Positions 19,950 through 28,265 of a stretch of 28,265 bases of DNA are shown here, piece after piece. Below the pieces are notes generated by a model that saw only the letters and a list, made by a program, of their open reading frames with translations, did no database searches and was not told the origin of the DNA. Position 1 is the stretch's first letter. Each line of letters starts with the position of its first letter. Source of the stretch: Schoenoplectus triqueter (lineage: Eukaryota > Streptophyta > Magnoliopsida > Poales > Cyperaceae); the NCBI GenBank assembly GCA_964058805.1, contig CAXKVV010001952.1:1-28265 (forward strand). Reading direction: 5' to 3'. Position numbers and translations under genes: made by a program.

Positions 19950-20338
19950 TAGGGGTGTCAATGGGTCGGATCGGATCGGGTCATATTATTTAATTATTTT
20001 TCTTGATTCGATCCGAACCCAACCCAATTAAATTTGGGTTAAAAATTTTTAACCCATATCCGACCCGACGGGTCATGGATTGATCCGACCCGACTCATAT
20101 AAAATAATTAAATATTTATTAATTATTTTTATATAATTTTAAGTAATTAAATATTAATTAATTTATAATTAATCTTAATTTGTGTATATTGAATCGGATC
20201 AGATCGAGTTGACCCGAATTCGACCCGATCCAAAACTAAACTCATATTTAATTCATTTATTTTCAGATCATATCGAATAAAATCAAATTATAATCAAATC
20301 AAATTAACACATCAAGTCGGATGAATAATTGACACCTA
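19950..20338. mobile_element. hAT-like MITE with TAGGGGTGTCAAT end
   Basis: The left end is TAGGGGTGTCAAT and the inverted right end is TAGGTGTCAAT, a common plant MITE terminus. Subterminal parts hold many GGGTCGGATC and CCGACCC words in both orientations. Flanking octamers CTTAAATA and CTTCAACC match at five of eight positions, compatible with a decayed 8-bp hAT duplication. No transposase. Confidence 0.72.
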
Positions 20339-21339
20339 CTTCAACCGACCACGTATGATCCTTTTCAGAGTCGCATGACAAAAGGCAGGGGCCCTTTTAT
20401 GAAAAGTGACAGTTGTATAATTTTTTTTACTTCACTAAAAAATTAATATATTTCATTTCACTCAAAAAGATGTATTGTTTTATCCTTTCAATACGGAACA
20501 GAACATAAAACAAAATGTACCAATCTTTTAGTATGTACGGTTTGTATGATTATAAGAATTATCATTAGAATAAGAAGTTAGTTGATATGTTTTAGTAATA
20601 TAATTTCGACAAGTTGAAGAAATTATATGTTCATCTTTCGAACTTTCAAACATGAGAAATAATAAGTCCGAAAAAAAATAGAGAAGATGTCCAGACAGTA
20701 ATGATCGATAAAACATAAAAGTTGAATTAATAAAATGCTACTTCTATAATTAAATATATTTATATATAGCACTTAATCGTACCCTTGTTGAATACTTTTA
20801 TGCTAACCGTGAAAGAAAAAAAGATTAAAAGTTGGATCAATACATTACATTTTTTACAAATACAATTATTTAGTAATAATCATAAGCTAATTAACTGTTA
20901 AGTTATTATTCTGAAAATACTTTTGGAAAGAAAATAACAATTAATTGTATAAATATTGAAGCTAGTATAAGAAACAGTGTATTTTGATCGACAACGGAAC
21001 TTTAGTTAATTTTGTCTTCCATACAAATAGGTTCTATGTTTCTTCATACAAAGAATGACTTGAAAGATTTTCTATACTATGATGCTAAAAAAAATGAAAC
21101 TTCAGTGGGAGAAGAATCAGTAAATTTTTTTTCTTTGATTTAAAATTTTAAGATAGAATTAAATTTTAAGACTATAACAAACAAGAAAACATTACCTCGT
21201 TAATATTTTTGTTCTTCCCAACGTACTCCTCCATATAAAAGAACAAATGTGATGACTTCAGAGAAGAATATCAAAGTATCTTATAGGATATAATAGAAAT
21301 TATTAAAATTTTAATAGAATCTTAAATAATACACTAAGG
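20339..21339. other. AT-rich intergenic region, nothing recognised
   Basis: No intact gene or clear element ends. The minus-strand frame at 20528-20716 has no recognisable motif. Confidence 0.4.
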
Positions 21340-22001
21340 GAACAATTACACTCATTATATCAATTACCAGCAAATGTGACCTTAGGAACTGAGGATGATC
21401 TCCCAGTTTGGAGATGGAATTTCAATGGAATATTTAGCACTCACTCATGTTATGCATTGTTAGAATATGGAGATATCTTTAATGAACCTTTTAAAATTAC
21501 TTGGACGGTTGGACCGCATATATTTCATTAAAAATCAAATTTTCTTTTTATGAAAAAAAAATTCTCACAAAGAATAATCTTAAAAAAGGTGACACGGAGA
21601 AGATAAATGTAATTTCTATAATGAAATAGAAACAATAGACCATCTCTTTATTTATTGACTATTGTCCAATTTCCAATTGTTTATGGCATTGATCATTTAG
21701 TTATAATAATTTTACATTTAACTGCTCAACAATTCAAGAATTATGAAAAATAGATGCTAATATTCTATATAAGAACCCAAAGATATGTGAATTGATAAGA
21801 GTAGCCTTTTTACAGGTAATATGGAATGAGAGGAACATGTTAATATTCAAAGATGGCAACTGCAAAAATGTTAGGAAATTAGATTGCTCAATAATTATAA
21901 TTTTACATTTGTGGTGCATAATTAAAGGTACAGAATATCAAGAGTCCTTACATTATATATTACCTACTGATATTCAATCTCTGTCAGTGCAGACAACATA
22001 G
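21340..22001 (+). pseudogene. decayed LINE (non-LTR retrotransposon) 3' coding end
   Basis: From 21391 the frame reads EDDLPVWRWNFNGIFSTHSCYALL, the typical plant LINE zf-RVT pattern (W.W...G.FS..S.Y..L) found after the reverse transcriptase. At 21608 another frame gives CNFYNEIETIDHLF, matching the C..C-NE-ETI-HLF core with the second Cys changed to Tyr, and then YCPISNCLWH after a frameshift. From 21816 VIWNERNMLIFKDG fits the conserved 'IW.ERN..IF' C-terminal motif. Several stops and frameshifts separate these pieces, so it is dead. The endonuclease and polymerase parts are absent, indicating 5' truncation or deletion. Confidence 0.82.
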
Positions 22002-22480
22002 CTTTCTTTAGAAATAGAGCTTTCAGAGGATGAGATTTAGTTTGAAAGTGAAATAGAACTGCTTAGTATTTAGATAATCTAGTTAATGGTACTCTCAAAA
22101 ACTAAAAATAATAATTGGATGAAATATATGCTTTCAGTTGGAATTAACAGGTTAGTGGCTAAAAGATATTGCATATTAGAGCAAAAAAAGAAATTGGATG
22201 GTAAGGGATTTAATTATTACTGTGACTTTTTAGCCTAACCCTACCGGGATGTGAAGGGATTTAATTACTCTCTAGACTATTAATATTGTGTTTTGAATGG
22301 TACCTATCTTATCGGGTTGTGGAAGGAAATTCAAACTGTTTTTTTAGTAGCTTAAGTCCATATATAGTACTAAGTAGGCTAAGTAAACCTCGATACCGAG
22401 TTGTGATATTAAAAACTTATTTGTTTCATAATGAAACAGATTGTATAACTACTTTCTGTGGGAAAAAAGAACAAATGTGA
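22002..22480 (+). other. probable 3' untranslated tail of the LINE
   Basis: A TACCGGG-TTGT-like word recurs at about 22241, 22310 and 22395 (CTACCGGGATGTG, CTTATCGGGTTGTGG, CGATACCGAGTTGTG), spaced 70-85 bases. Such degenerate repeats are common in plant LINE 3' tails. No poly(A) end or target duplication was found. Confidence 0.4.
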
Positions 22481-23361
22481 TACATGTACTAGTACTAAGA
22501 ATTCTAGCAGCAAGCAACAACTTTTCCTTCCCTGATCCCTCAATTCTCTTGTCAAATTTAATATACCATCCAGTTCAGCACTTGCCATTTAACAAAATTT
22601 AAATCTATACTACCGCCAATTAGTGTTTCATCCCTCTAGGTCGAAGCTAATATCCATACATATATCTTGCCAGAAACAAAAAGCAGTCACGGGCCTCATG
22701 ACTCTTTCCTCTTTTGTGGGCCCAGTCCAGGACAATACGACAAGTACGACCAATCACGGACCTCTGCTCCAGCTAGGCCCCAACACATGCCCTGTGTGAT
22801 TGGCTTCAAAAATACCCCCGAGATAACAATCAGATCAGAATGACAGAATCCTTGAAATTAAATACATCAACAACACAACTGACCAAATTATTCATGGGTG
22901 ATGTTTGTTAGAAATTAAGCAATGATTTGTAGAATTCCTTCTTCAAATCAACGATGTCTTTGTACAGAATTGTTATTCATGAGGCATATTGATACTGTAG
23001 CTCTACCAACGATGTCTTGTACACTTAATTTCACGCATTTTATTTTAATATATTTCACACATTCTGATAAACTTTCGTTCAAGTATAAAGATATATGCTT
23101 GCTTGTTTAAAATTGAATTTTTTTTGGACATCCGAATGGGAGAGGACCCAAAAATAACATCCATCACAGTACAGTATCGCTCGGTTATTTATGAATTCAT
23201 ATACTCTCAAATACTTTACACTCTACAGTACTGAGTACTGATCAGATGAAGTTTTATCTTATAAATCATTCAGCGCGATTTTTGATGTTTTCCGATACTA
23301 TAATAAATGAAGAAAAACTGCTCATTTTACTTCGTGGTTGCCCACTGAGAATATGGTTCCC
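22481..23361 (+). promoter_or_regulatory. upstream region of the ABCG gene
   Basis: Less AT-rich than the transposon zone around 22680-22810. It holds a TGGGCCCA palindrome at 22717-22724 (site-II/TCP-like). No coding pattern. Short frames at 22922-23110 and 23246-23512 are not genes, although the end of the second is a separate upstream ORF. Confidence 0.4.
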
Positions 23362-23362
23362 T

Positions 23363-23372
23363 TATTTATATA
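23363..23372 (+). promoter_or_regulatory. TATA-like box of the ABCG gene
   Basis: TATTTATATA lies about 240 bases before the start codon and is followed by a C/T-rich patch (about 23409-23450), the usual plant core-promoter and leader arrangement. Transcription would start near 23395-23400. Confidence 0.5.
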
Positions 23373-23452
23373 CGTGTCTTGAGATAATTAAACCCCATCA
23401 CTCAATCATTTTCTCTCCATCCCTCTCCATTTCATTCTCACTTAGCTCTTAC

Positions 23453-23512
23453 ATGCCATTCCAAACCTTCAACAAGACAATATGCATCACCATATGCTGC
23501 CTCTTGTCATGA
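23453..23512 (+). promoter_or_regulatory. upstream ORF (19 codons) in the ABCG leader
   Basis: An ATG at 23453 opens MPFQTFNKTICITICCLLS and ends at TGA 23510-23512, 98 bases before the main start. If transcription starts at the TATA-predicted site, it lies in the 5' leader and could reduce or tune translation of the transporter. Its coding value is unproven. Confidence 0.4.
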
Positions 23513-23610
23513 CAAATTGACAATATAACGTAAACACATACATCCAAGTGCCTCTCCCCTTCCCTCCACTTAAAAATACAATCACAAGCTCAAAACAACA
23601 CCACTTCACC

Positions 23611-25416
23611 ATGTCTGCCACCTCAACCTCATCCGATGAAGATGAAACCAAGACCCCATCGCCGGCAACACAGCTGAAAACCTACGAATTATCAGCATGT
23701 TCAATTTGCTATGCAAAATCAGCCACGATATCTGCCATAACCAATCGGCTACGTCCATGTCGCCCGCCTCCTCCCCCTGCCTACATCCTCCAAGACATCT
23801 CCCTCACCGCTAGACCTGGTGAACTACTTGCCATTGTTGGCCCAAGTGGTGCTGGAAAATCCACCCTGTTAGACATTCTATCAGCACGTGTCACACCTTC
23901 ACAAGGCCAACTCTTGCTGAACTCCTCACCTCTTCATGCCTCCTCCTTTCGAAAGATTTCTTCTCACCTCCCTCAGCTTGACCTAGCTCTGCCTCAACTA
24001 ACAGTATCCGAATCATTCCTCTTTGCTGCTTCCTTAGTTTTCCCTAAGTCAACCTGTGAAGCATCTGAAGCGGTTTCTTCCCTTCTGACTGACCTGCGTC
24101 TTACACATGTTGCTCACACTTTTGTGTCTCCAACCCTTCTCTCTGGAGGTGAGCGCCGCCGTGTCTCAATTGGCTTATCACTCCTTCGAGACCCTCACAT
24201 TCTTTTGCTCGATGAACCGACCTCCGGACTAGACTCCTCATCAGCCCATTTAGTCCTACAATCACTTCGTTCGATCGCCACAAAGCGGTGTACCACTGTG
24301 GTTTTGTCCATACACCAGCCCAGCTCACGCCTACTATCAGCAATCGATTCCCTTCTGCTCTTATCTAAAGGCCGTGTACTCCACCATGGTTCACTTGCAT
24401 CTCTAGATGAGTACCTGTTGTCTCTTGGATTCACCGTACCATCACAGCTCAACCCCTTGGAGTATGCAATGGAGGTTCTGGACCAACTTCCTCCCCCAAA
24501 ACTAACCTCTCCTTCAACCACATTACCCGTTGGGAAAGAGAAGGAGCTCTGCAATTTCGAGACCCCCTACACCAGCTCAAGGCTTCATGAAATAATGGCC
24601 TTGTACCGGCGTTCATGGAAGATTGTCTACCGTACAAAACAACTCCTCCTAATTAGTTTCATTGAGGCTTTACTAGTTGGTTTTATTCTCGGCACAATCT
24701 ACATCAATGCTGGCTACACTGAGGAAGGAGCTCATAAAAGGCTAGGCCTCTTTGCCTTCACACTAACCTTTCTTCTCACTGCCACCACAGAAACCTTACC
24801 GGTCTTTGTTTCAGAGAGACCCATACTATTACGAGAGACTTCATCTGGCCTCTACCGCCTCTCTTCTCATGTAATTGCTGCCACGCTTGTTTTTCTTCCT
24901 TTCCTGTTAGCAGTTGCAATTATCTACTCGACATCAGTTTACTTTCTTGTAGGATTATGTGGCAAAGCGTCGGCATTTTTCTCATTCGTCCTTGTATCAT
25001 GGGCAGTTGTTCTCACTGCAAATTCATTTGTTCTTTTCATAAGCTCATTCACACCGGACTACATTGCCGGTACCTCGCTTGTAATAGTTTCTCTAGCCGG
25101 ATTCTTTCTCTTCTCAGGTTACTTCCTGACAAAAGATAGTATGCCGGTGTATTGGATCTTTATGCATTATCTATCGCCATACAAATATGCGCTTGATGCA
25201 TTGCTTGCAAATGAGTATGGATGTGCAGCTCATAGATGCTTTGCATGGTCTGATAATGGCGAGTGCATGAATCGAGGAATCGAGATGTTGGAAGCAAGAG
25301 GGTTGATAGAAGATGAGAAATGGACCGGGTTACAGGTCCTTTTCGGGTTTTTCGTTCTCTATCGGGTGCTCTATTGGGCGGTGCTTAGCAGGAGAGCATC
25401 CATTTCCAAGAAGTGA
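23611..25416 (+). CDS. ABCG8: half-size ABC transporter, subfamily G (ABCG4/ABCG8-like)
   Basis: One intronless frame of 601 residues. The nucleotide-binding domain comes first: Walker A GPSGAGKST at 77-85, Q-loop Gln122, signature LSGGERRR at 177-184, Walker B ILLLDE at 197-202 with catalytic Glu202, D-loop SGLD at 205-208 and H-loop His235. The C-terminal half has about six membrane segments (near 345-366, 378-397, 422-447, 455-478, 484-506 and 573-592). This NBD-then-TMD order and one set of domains define half-size ABCG/WBC exporters, which pair to pump lipids, hormones or other hydrophobic compounds across the plasma membrane using ATP. LLRETSSG-YRLSSH and SGYF closely resemble Arabidopsis ABCG8 and ABCG4, also intronless; orthology to one of them is an inference. 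The substrate is not predictable. The open frame extends upstream to 23548 without an ATG, so the ATG at 23611 (context TTCACCATGT) is chosen. All key residues are intact. Confidence 0.95.
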   Translation: MSATSTSSDEDETKTPSPATQLKTYELSACSICYAKSATISAITNRLRPCRPPPPPAYILQDISLTARPGELLAIVGPSGAGKSTLLDILSARVTPSQGQLLLNSSPLHASSFRKISSHLPQLDLALPQLTVSESFLFAASLVFPKSTCEASEAVSSLLTDLRLTHVAHTFVSPTLLSGGERRRVSIGLSLLRDPHILLLDEPTSGLDSSSAHLVLQSLRSIATKRCTTVVLSIHQPSSRLLSAIDSLLLLSKGRVLHHGSLASLDEYLLSLGFTVPSQLNPLEYAMEVLDQLPPPKLTSPSTTLPVGKEKELCNFETPYTSSRLHEIMALYRRSWKIVYRTKQLLLISFIEALLVGFILGTIYINAGYTEEGAHKRLGLFAFTLTFLLTATTETLPVFVSERPILLRETSSGLYRLSSHVIAATLVFLPFLLAVAIIYSTSVYFLVGLCGKASAFFSFVLVSWAVVLTANSFVLFISSFTPDYIAGTSLVIVSLAGFFLFSGYFLTKDSMPVYWIFMHYLSPYKYALDALLANEYGCAAHRCFAWSDNGECMNRGIEMLEARGLIEDEKWTGLQVLFGFFVLYRVLYWAVLSRRASISKK

Positions 25417-26554
25417 GCGTATATAGATTTAGTAAACCTTTATACTTGTATTTTTTGTATGGTTAATTAAGGAAGAACGGTACTATACTTATTTAGAAGT
25501 GGATGTTACTGATTTAGTGTGTGTTTGGTAACTGTGCATATACTCTTAAGAATTAAGATAATAATTATTTCTATTTTAGCAAACATGCATTACTTATATA
25601 TTATCATCTTTTTTGTGAGTCGCTCATCTTCGCTTGAGATTTATTATCACGTTTTAGAAGTTGAGTTTTCTTGATTTTTCCTTTTTTTTTTAAATTTTAA
25701 TTTGCATTATAAGTTTGTTCAATTTCCGTGTTTTGAAATTTTCCCTTATAATTATCTTGCTTAATTTGTGTGTATATACTATATATATACGTACAACTTA
25801 ATATTTTTAAGGTAAAATTTTTATACATACAACTTAATATGTTAGGTTCGCTCAATTTTGTCCTTTCGAATTTTGATTGTATTAGATTTACCATATACGT
25901 ACAGACATACACATTTAGTGTGTTGAATTTATCTTTTTTTTTATTCTTTATACTTATATTTAGTTTGCATAATTTTATGGATTAATTAGCAATGCTAGTC
26001 CTGTGCTTGCCTCTTTTGTGGATCCAAAAGTAACATGCATATGTCCATTATCATTGACGTCAATGAACCAAACCGGTGCTATAAAATTCTCACTAATATT
26101 AAAATTTGGACCGTTTAAAAAATTCCGCGAGGTAATTTAACTATGATAATATTAATTTGTCATAGTCTTTTGTAATAAAATGAAAGGACAAGAGTACCGA
26201 GATGACACATATATTTCTCTTCTAAGTGTAAATTATATTGAGAACACATTAATTTGTTTACAGACCAACGAAACAATTATCAAATAACATAAAATAAAAC
26301 GGGTACCATGTATATATGTTAGATGAGTTTTTTTTTATTAAATTTAATGCAATCGCAAGAGAGTAAGATATCGAGCAGCCTAAAAAGTTAACAATTCATC
26401 AGTTTTATCCTTAATTACTGGACAGGTGGTTGTCAAATATTAAGCTACACCGTATTTCATACACAACTAAATTATTACAATAGAAACATATATAATATTG
26501 TTTTTTTTCAATTTGAATATATTTTTTCTTTTTGAAATGTTGACAGCATTTGAC
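25417..26554. other. 3' flank of the ABCG gene, no gene seen
   Basis: AT-rich. No canonical AATAAA is obvious soon after the stop codon; the transcript end cannot be placed. Around 25789-25842 TACAACTTAATAT occurs twice, 44 bases apart. The small frames on both strands at 25697-25985 are not convincing genes. Confidence 0.4.
26052..26065. promoter_or_regulatory. 14-bp perfect palindrome with TGACGTCA core
   Basis: CATTGACGTCAATG is its own inverse complement and contains TGACGTCA, a classic bZIP/TGA-factor site. It lies about 640 bases downstream of the ABCG stop codon, with no obvious gene to regulate nearby. Confidence 0.35.
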
Positions 26555-26570
26555 AACTTTTCAAGACTAC
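26555..26570. repeat. SINE target-site duplication, left
   Basis: AACTTTTCAAGACTAC, identical to 26696-26711. Confidence 0.9.
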
Positions 26571-26695
26571 GAGCCTTTGATCTAGTGGTCAAAGACAACA
26601 CTCTCTGAGTGGGAGGTCATGAGTTCGAAACCAGATGAGTTCTTATGGATAATTATGAAATTTGAGAACTTTACTCTTATCTTTCCAATAAAAAA
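26571..26695 (+). mobile_element. tRNA-derived SINE
   Basis: The 125-bp insert begins GAGCCTTTGATCTAGTGG, has an A-box-like word near 26583-26594 and a good B box GTTCGAAAC at 26623-26631 (fits GWTCRANNC), then a tRNA-unrelated body and an A-rich tail (AATAAAAAA). It is bordered by a perfect 16-bp direct repeat, the hallmark of LINE-machinery insertion. It would be transcribed by RNA polymerase III and mobilised by a LINE in trans. The intact duplication suggests a fairly recent event. It lacks a tRNA cloverleaf end, so it is not a tRNA gene. Confidence 0.9.
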
Positions 26696-26711
26696 AACTT
26701 TTCAAGACTAC
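26696..26711. repeat. SINE target-site duplication, right
   Basis: AACTTTTCAAGACTAC, identical to 26555-26570, following the A-rich tail. Confidence 0.9.
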
Positions 26712-26993
26712 AGTCCCACATTTATCACTTATCACCACATTGTCCAATTTAAATAATTTTCACTGATGATCACAGTAGTACCAAACTACCAATTTGATCA
26801 AATCTGCATTCAATAAGTATTATGAAATTCTTTCTTTAGTGGTGGACAGGCCTGCTAATTTTCATTGAACTTAAAAAAAATGTGAAAAAGGTGAAAAAAG
26901 CAGTGTAAAACATCGTTTACAATTTATTTATGGAAGGGGACATATATATTTTAATTCCAGCCATTATTCTAGAATTTAGCTAGTTTTGTTTGT

Positions 26994-27186
26994 TACTCTT
27001 ATTTTCTTCTGGAATAAGGTCGAAGAGCGATCTTCCGGAATAACTCTTCTTTCACTTTATTTCAAATTTTAAATAAGTGTTTGGTACCACAATATAAGAA
27101 GAAGAGAGTATTAATTATTTCATTAGATTTAAGTATCAGTACTTTTTCAATCAAATGATAATAATGATAACGATACAATAAAAATC

Positions 27187-27228
<42 letters not shown>

Positions 27229-27833
27229 TAATTTAATTATTGCAATACTAGTATTATAATATTCTCATTGATATTTTTATAATTATTATAGTAATTAAAT
27301 TAATGTAATTAAAATAATGAATTATTATTGTTGTTGTTCTTGTAGTTGTTATTGTTGCTGTTATTAAAAAATATTATATATTAGTACTAAAAAATAATTT
27401 ATTATTATTATGACAATGCCAAAGTGATGATAATTATATTACTATAAAAATAAAAATATGATTAATTATTTTATAACATTATTATTGCAACAATTAAATT
27501 AATTATTATTATATTATTATTATAATGACAATTGTAAATATAATAGTAAATAATTATTATTATTATTACTAATTTTATTATAAATACCATTCTTTTATTA
27601 TCATCATGGTTAATATTGAAAAATTAATTAAAGAATGAGAAAAAATAAAATGAGTGGTATTTTTATAATATAAAGTGGAAGAAAGTAGGTTAAATGGTGA
27701 GAAATATCTTCTTTTTCTTTCACCATTTAGATGGAAGAAAATTCTCTTTTCTTTCACGTGCTGCCACTAGTATTTGACATTTTTTTCCCGGAATATATCC
27801 TCTCCATCTTATTCTGGAAAAAAAATGATAGTA
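26994..27833. mobile_element. 840-bp foldback element with trinucleotide-rich core
   Basis: The left end (26994-27047) contains CTGGAATAAGG and TTCCGGAATAA; the inverted right end (27780-27833) has CCAGAATAAGATGG and ATTCCGGGAAAA in the same order, giving ~50-base imperfect inverted repeats. The similarity continues inward (CTTTCACTTTAT and TTCCACTTTATA, inverted). The core is made of AAT, ATT and GTT trinucleotides. No transposase frame. No clear target duplication at these limits; a Mutator-like or foldback MITE is likely. Confidence 0.62.
27187..27227. repeat. (AAT)n microsatellite, ~13.7 units
   Basis: Forty-one bases of uninterrupted AAT repeats, followed up to about 27600 by interrupted AAT, ATT and GTT runs inside the foldback element. 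Confidence 0.97.
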
Positions 27834-28265
27834 CGAAACATAGGCGGATTTAAGTATATCAAAAGTTGGTCAATATCCCAATTTATTTTTTATTTATAGC
27901 TACTATATTAGTAAAATTGTACTTACATTGTTGAATTTTTAATGACTATATGAATTTAAACTCCATAAATATTATATAATATTTTACTAGTGAACCTCAT
28001 TCTCCTGTGAAATATTTTATTGTGTAAATTTAGCAATTTCTTAAATTCTTTAGAAATTGAATGAAAACTAAATTTTTATCTTTTTAAATATTACAAAAGT
28101 AATAAATAGACAATAGACAATTGAATCCTTGTAAGTTCTTTTCGGGAGAAATTCCGTACAAAATTATTTCTCCGTCCAAATTTCTTCTCTATAAGGCAAT
28201 TGTTATAATTCCAAATTAATATTCAAATTAATTCTTCTTTCCAAATTTTGTCAATGAAAAGAAAT
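27834..28265. other. AT-rich right edge, nothing recognised
   Basis: No coding pattern, RNA gene or clear repeat seen up to the end of the window. Confidence 0.4.

Noticed and set aside
19950..20338. GGATCGG/CCGACCC words as an ordinary GC-rich promoter
   Set aside because: The inverted TAGG..GTGTCAAT ends and symmetric word layout fit a MITE, and no gene follows.
23548..23610. Upstream extension of the ABCG frame by 21 codons
   Set aside because: The extension begins with GTG, not ATG. Plant translation would use the ATG at 23611, and the extra residues are low-complexity leader.
24101..24637. Minus-strand open frames within the ABCG gene
   Set aside because: They are antisense shadows of a well-conserved coding sequence.
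26571..26640. Possible tRNA gene from A-box and B-box-like words
   Set aside because: No acceptor stem or cloverleaf can be drawn, the A box is degenerate, and it is part of a SINE with target duplications and an A tail.

Overview
The window looks like nuclear DNA of a flowering plant, most likely a eudicot. It is AT-rich and gene-poor: two single-exon plant genes lie near the two ends and more than 22 kb of layered transposable-element debris separates them. Nothing in it suggests a bacterium, organelle or virus. I cannot name the species.

Genes. At the left edge, on the minus strand (121-789), is an intronless LEA_2/NHL-type single-pass membrane protein. At 23611-25416, on the plus strand, is an intronless half-size ABCG transporter that I recognise as belonging to the Arabidopsis ABCG4/ABCG8 group. 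It has a TATA-like box and a 19-codon upstream ORF in its probable 5' leader. No other stretch looks like an intact host gene, and the two genes show no sign of functional linkage.

Layout between and beyond them: (1) a 34-bp tandem repeat and a degenerate repeat array at about 1.5-1.9 kb; (2) a 2.24-kb CACTA (En/Spm) element at 1867-4108 carrying exon-intron-exon pieces of a WD-repeat host gene (WDR43/UTP5-like), inserted in the degenerate array; (3) a hAT MITE with an exact 8-bp target duplication at 4506-4941 and a Tourist-like MITE at 5069-5329; (4) two very long imperfect inverted repeats (7610-8809 and 9536-10645), probably non-autonomous Mutator-like or foldback elements; (5) an old minus-strand Ty3/gypsy-type LTR retrotransposon at 12776-18475, reduced to two LTRs, a decayed tRNA-Asp primer site, a gag remnant with a CCHC knuckle, and a polypurine tract; (6) a TTAACGG-rich inverted-repeat element and a second hAT-like MITE at 19.0-20.3 kb; (7) a decayed LINE 3' portion at about 21.3-22.5 kb; (8) downstream of the transporter gene, a SINE with a 16-bp target duplication and an 840-bp foldback element with a trinucleotide-rich core.

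I do not see a hidden operon, CRISPR array or defence system. The most noteworthy items are the gene capture inside the CACTA element, the GC-island foldback element, and the internally collapsed gag retroelement with an unidentified reading frame. All identifications come from reading the sequence and remembered family features; no database search was run.
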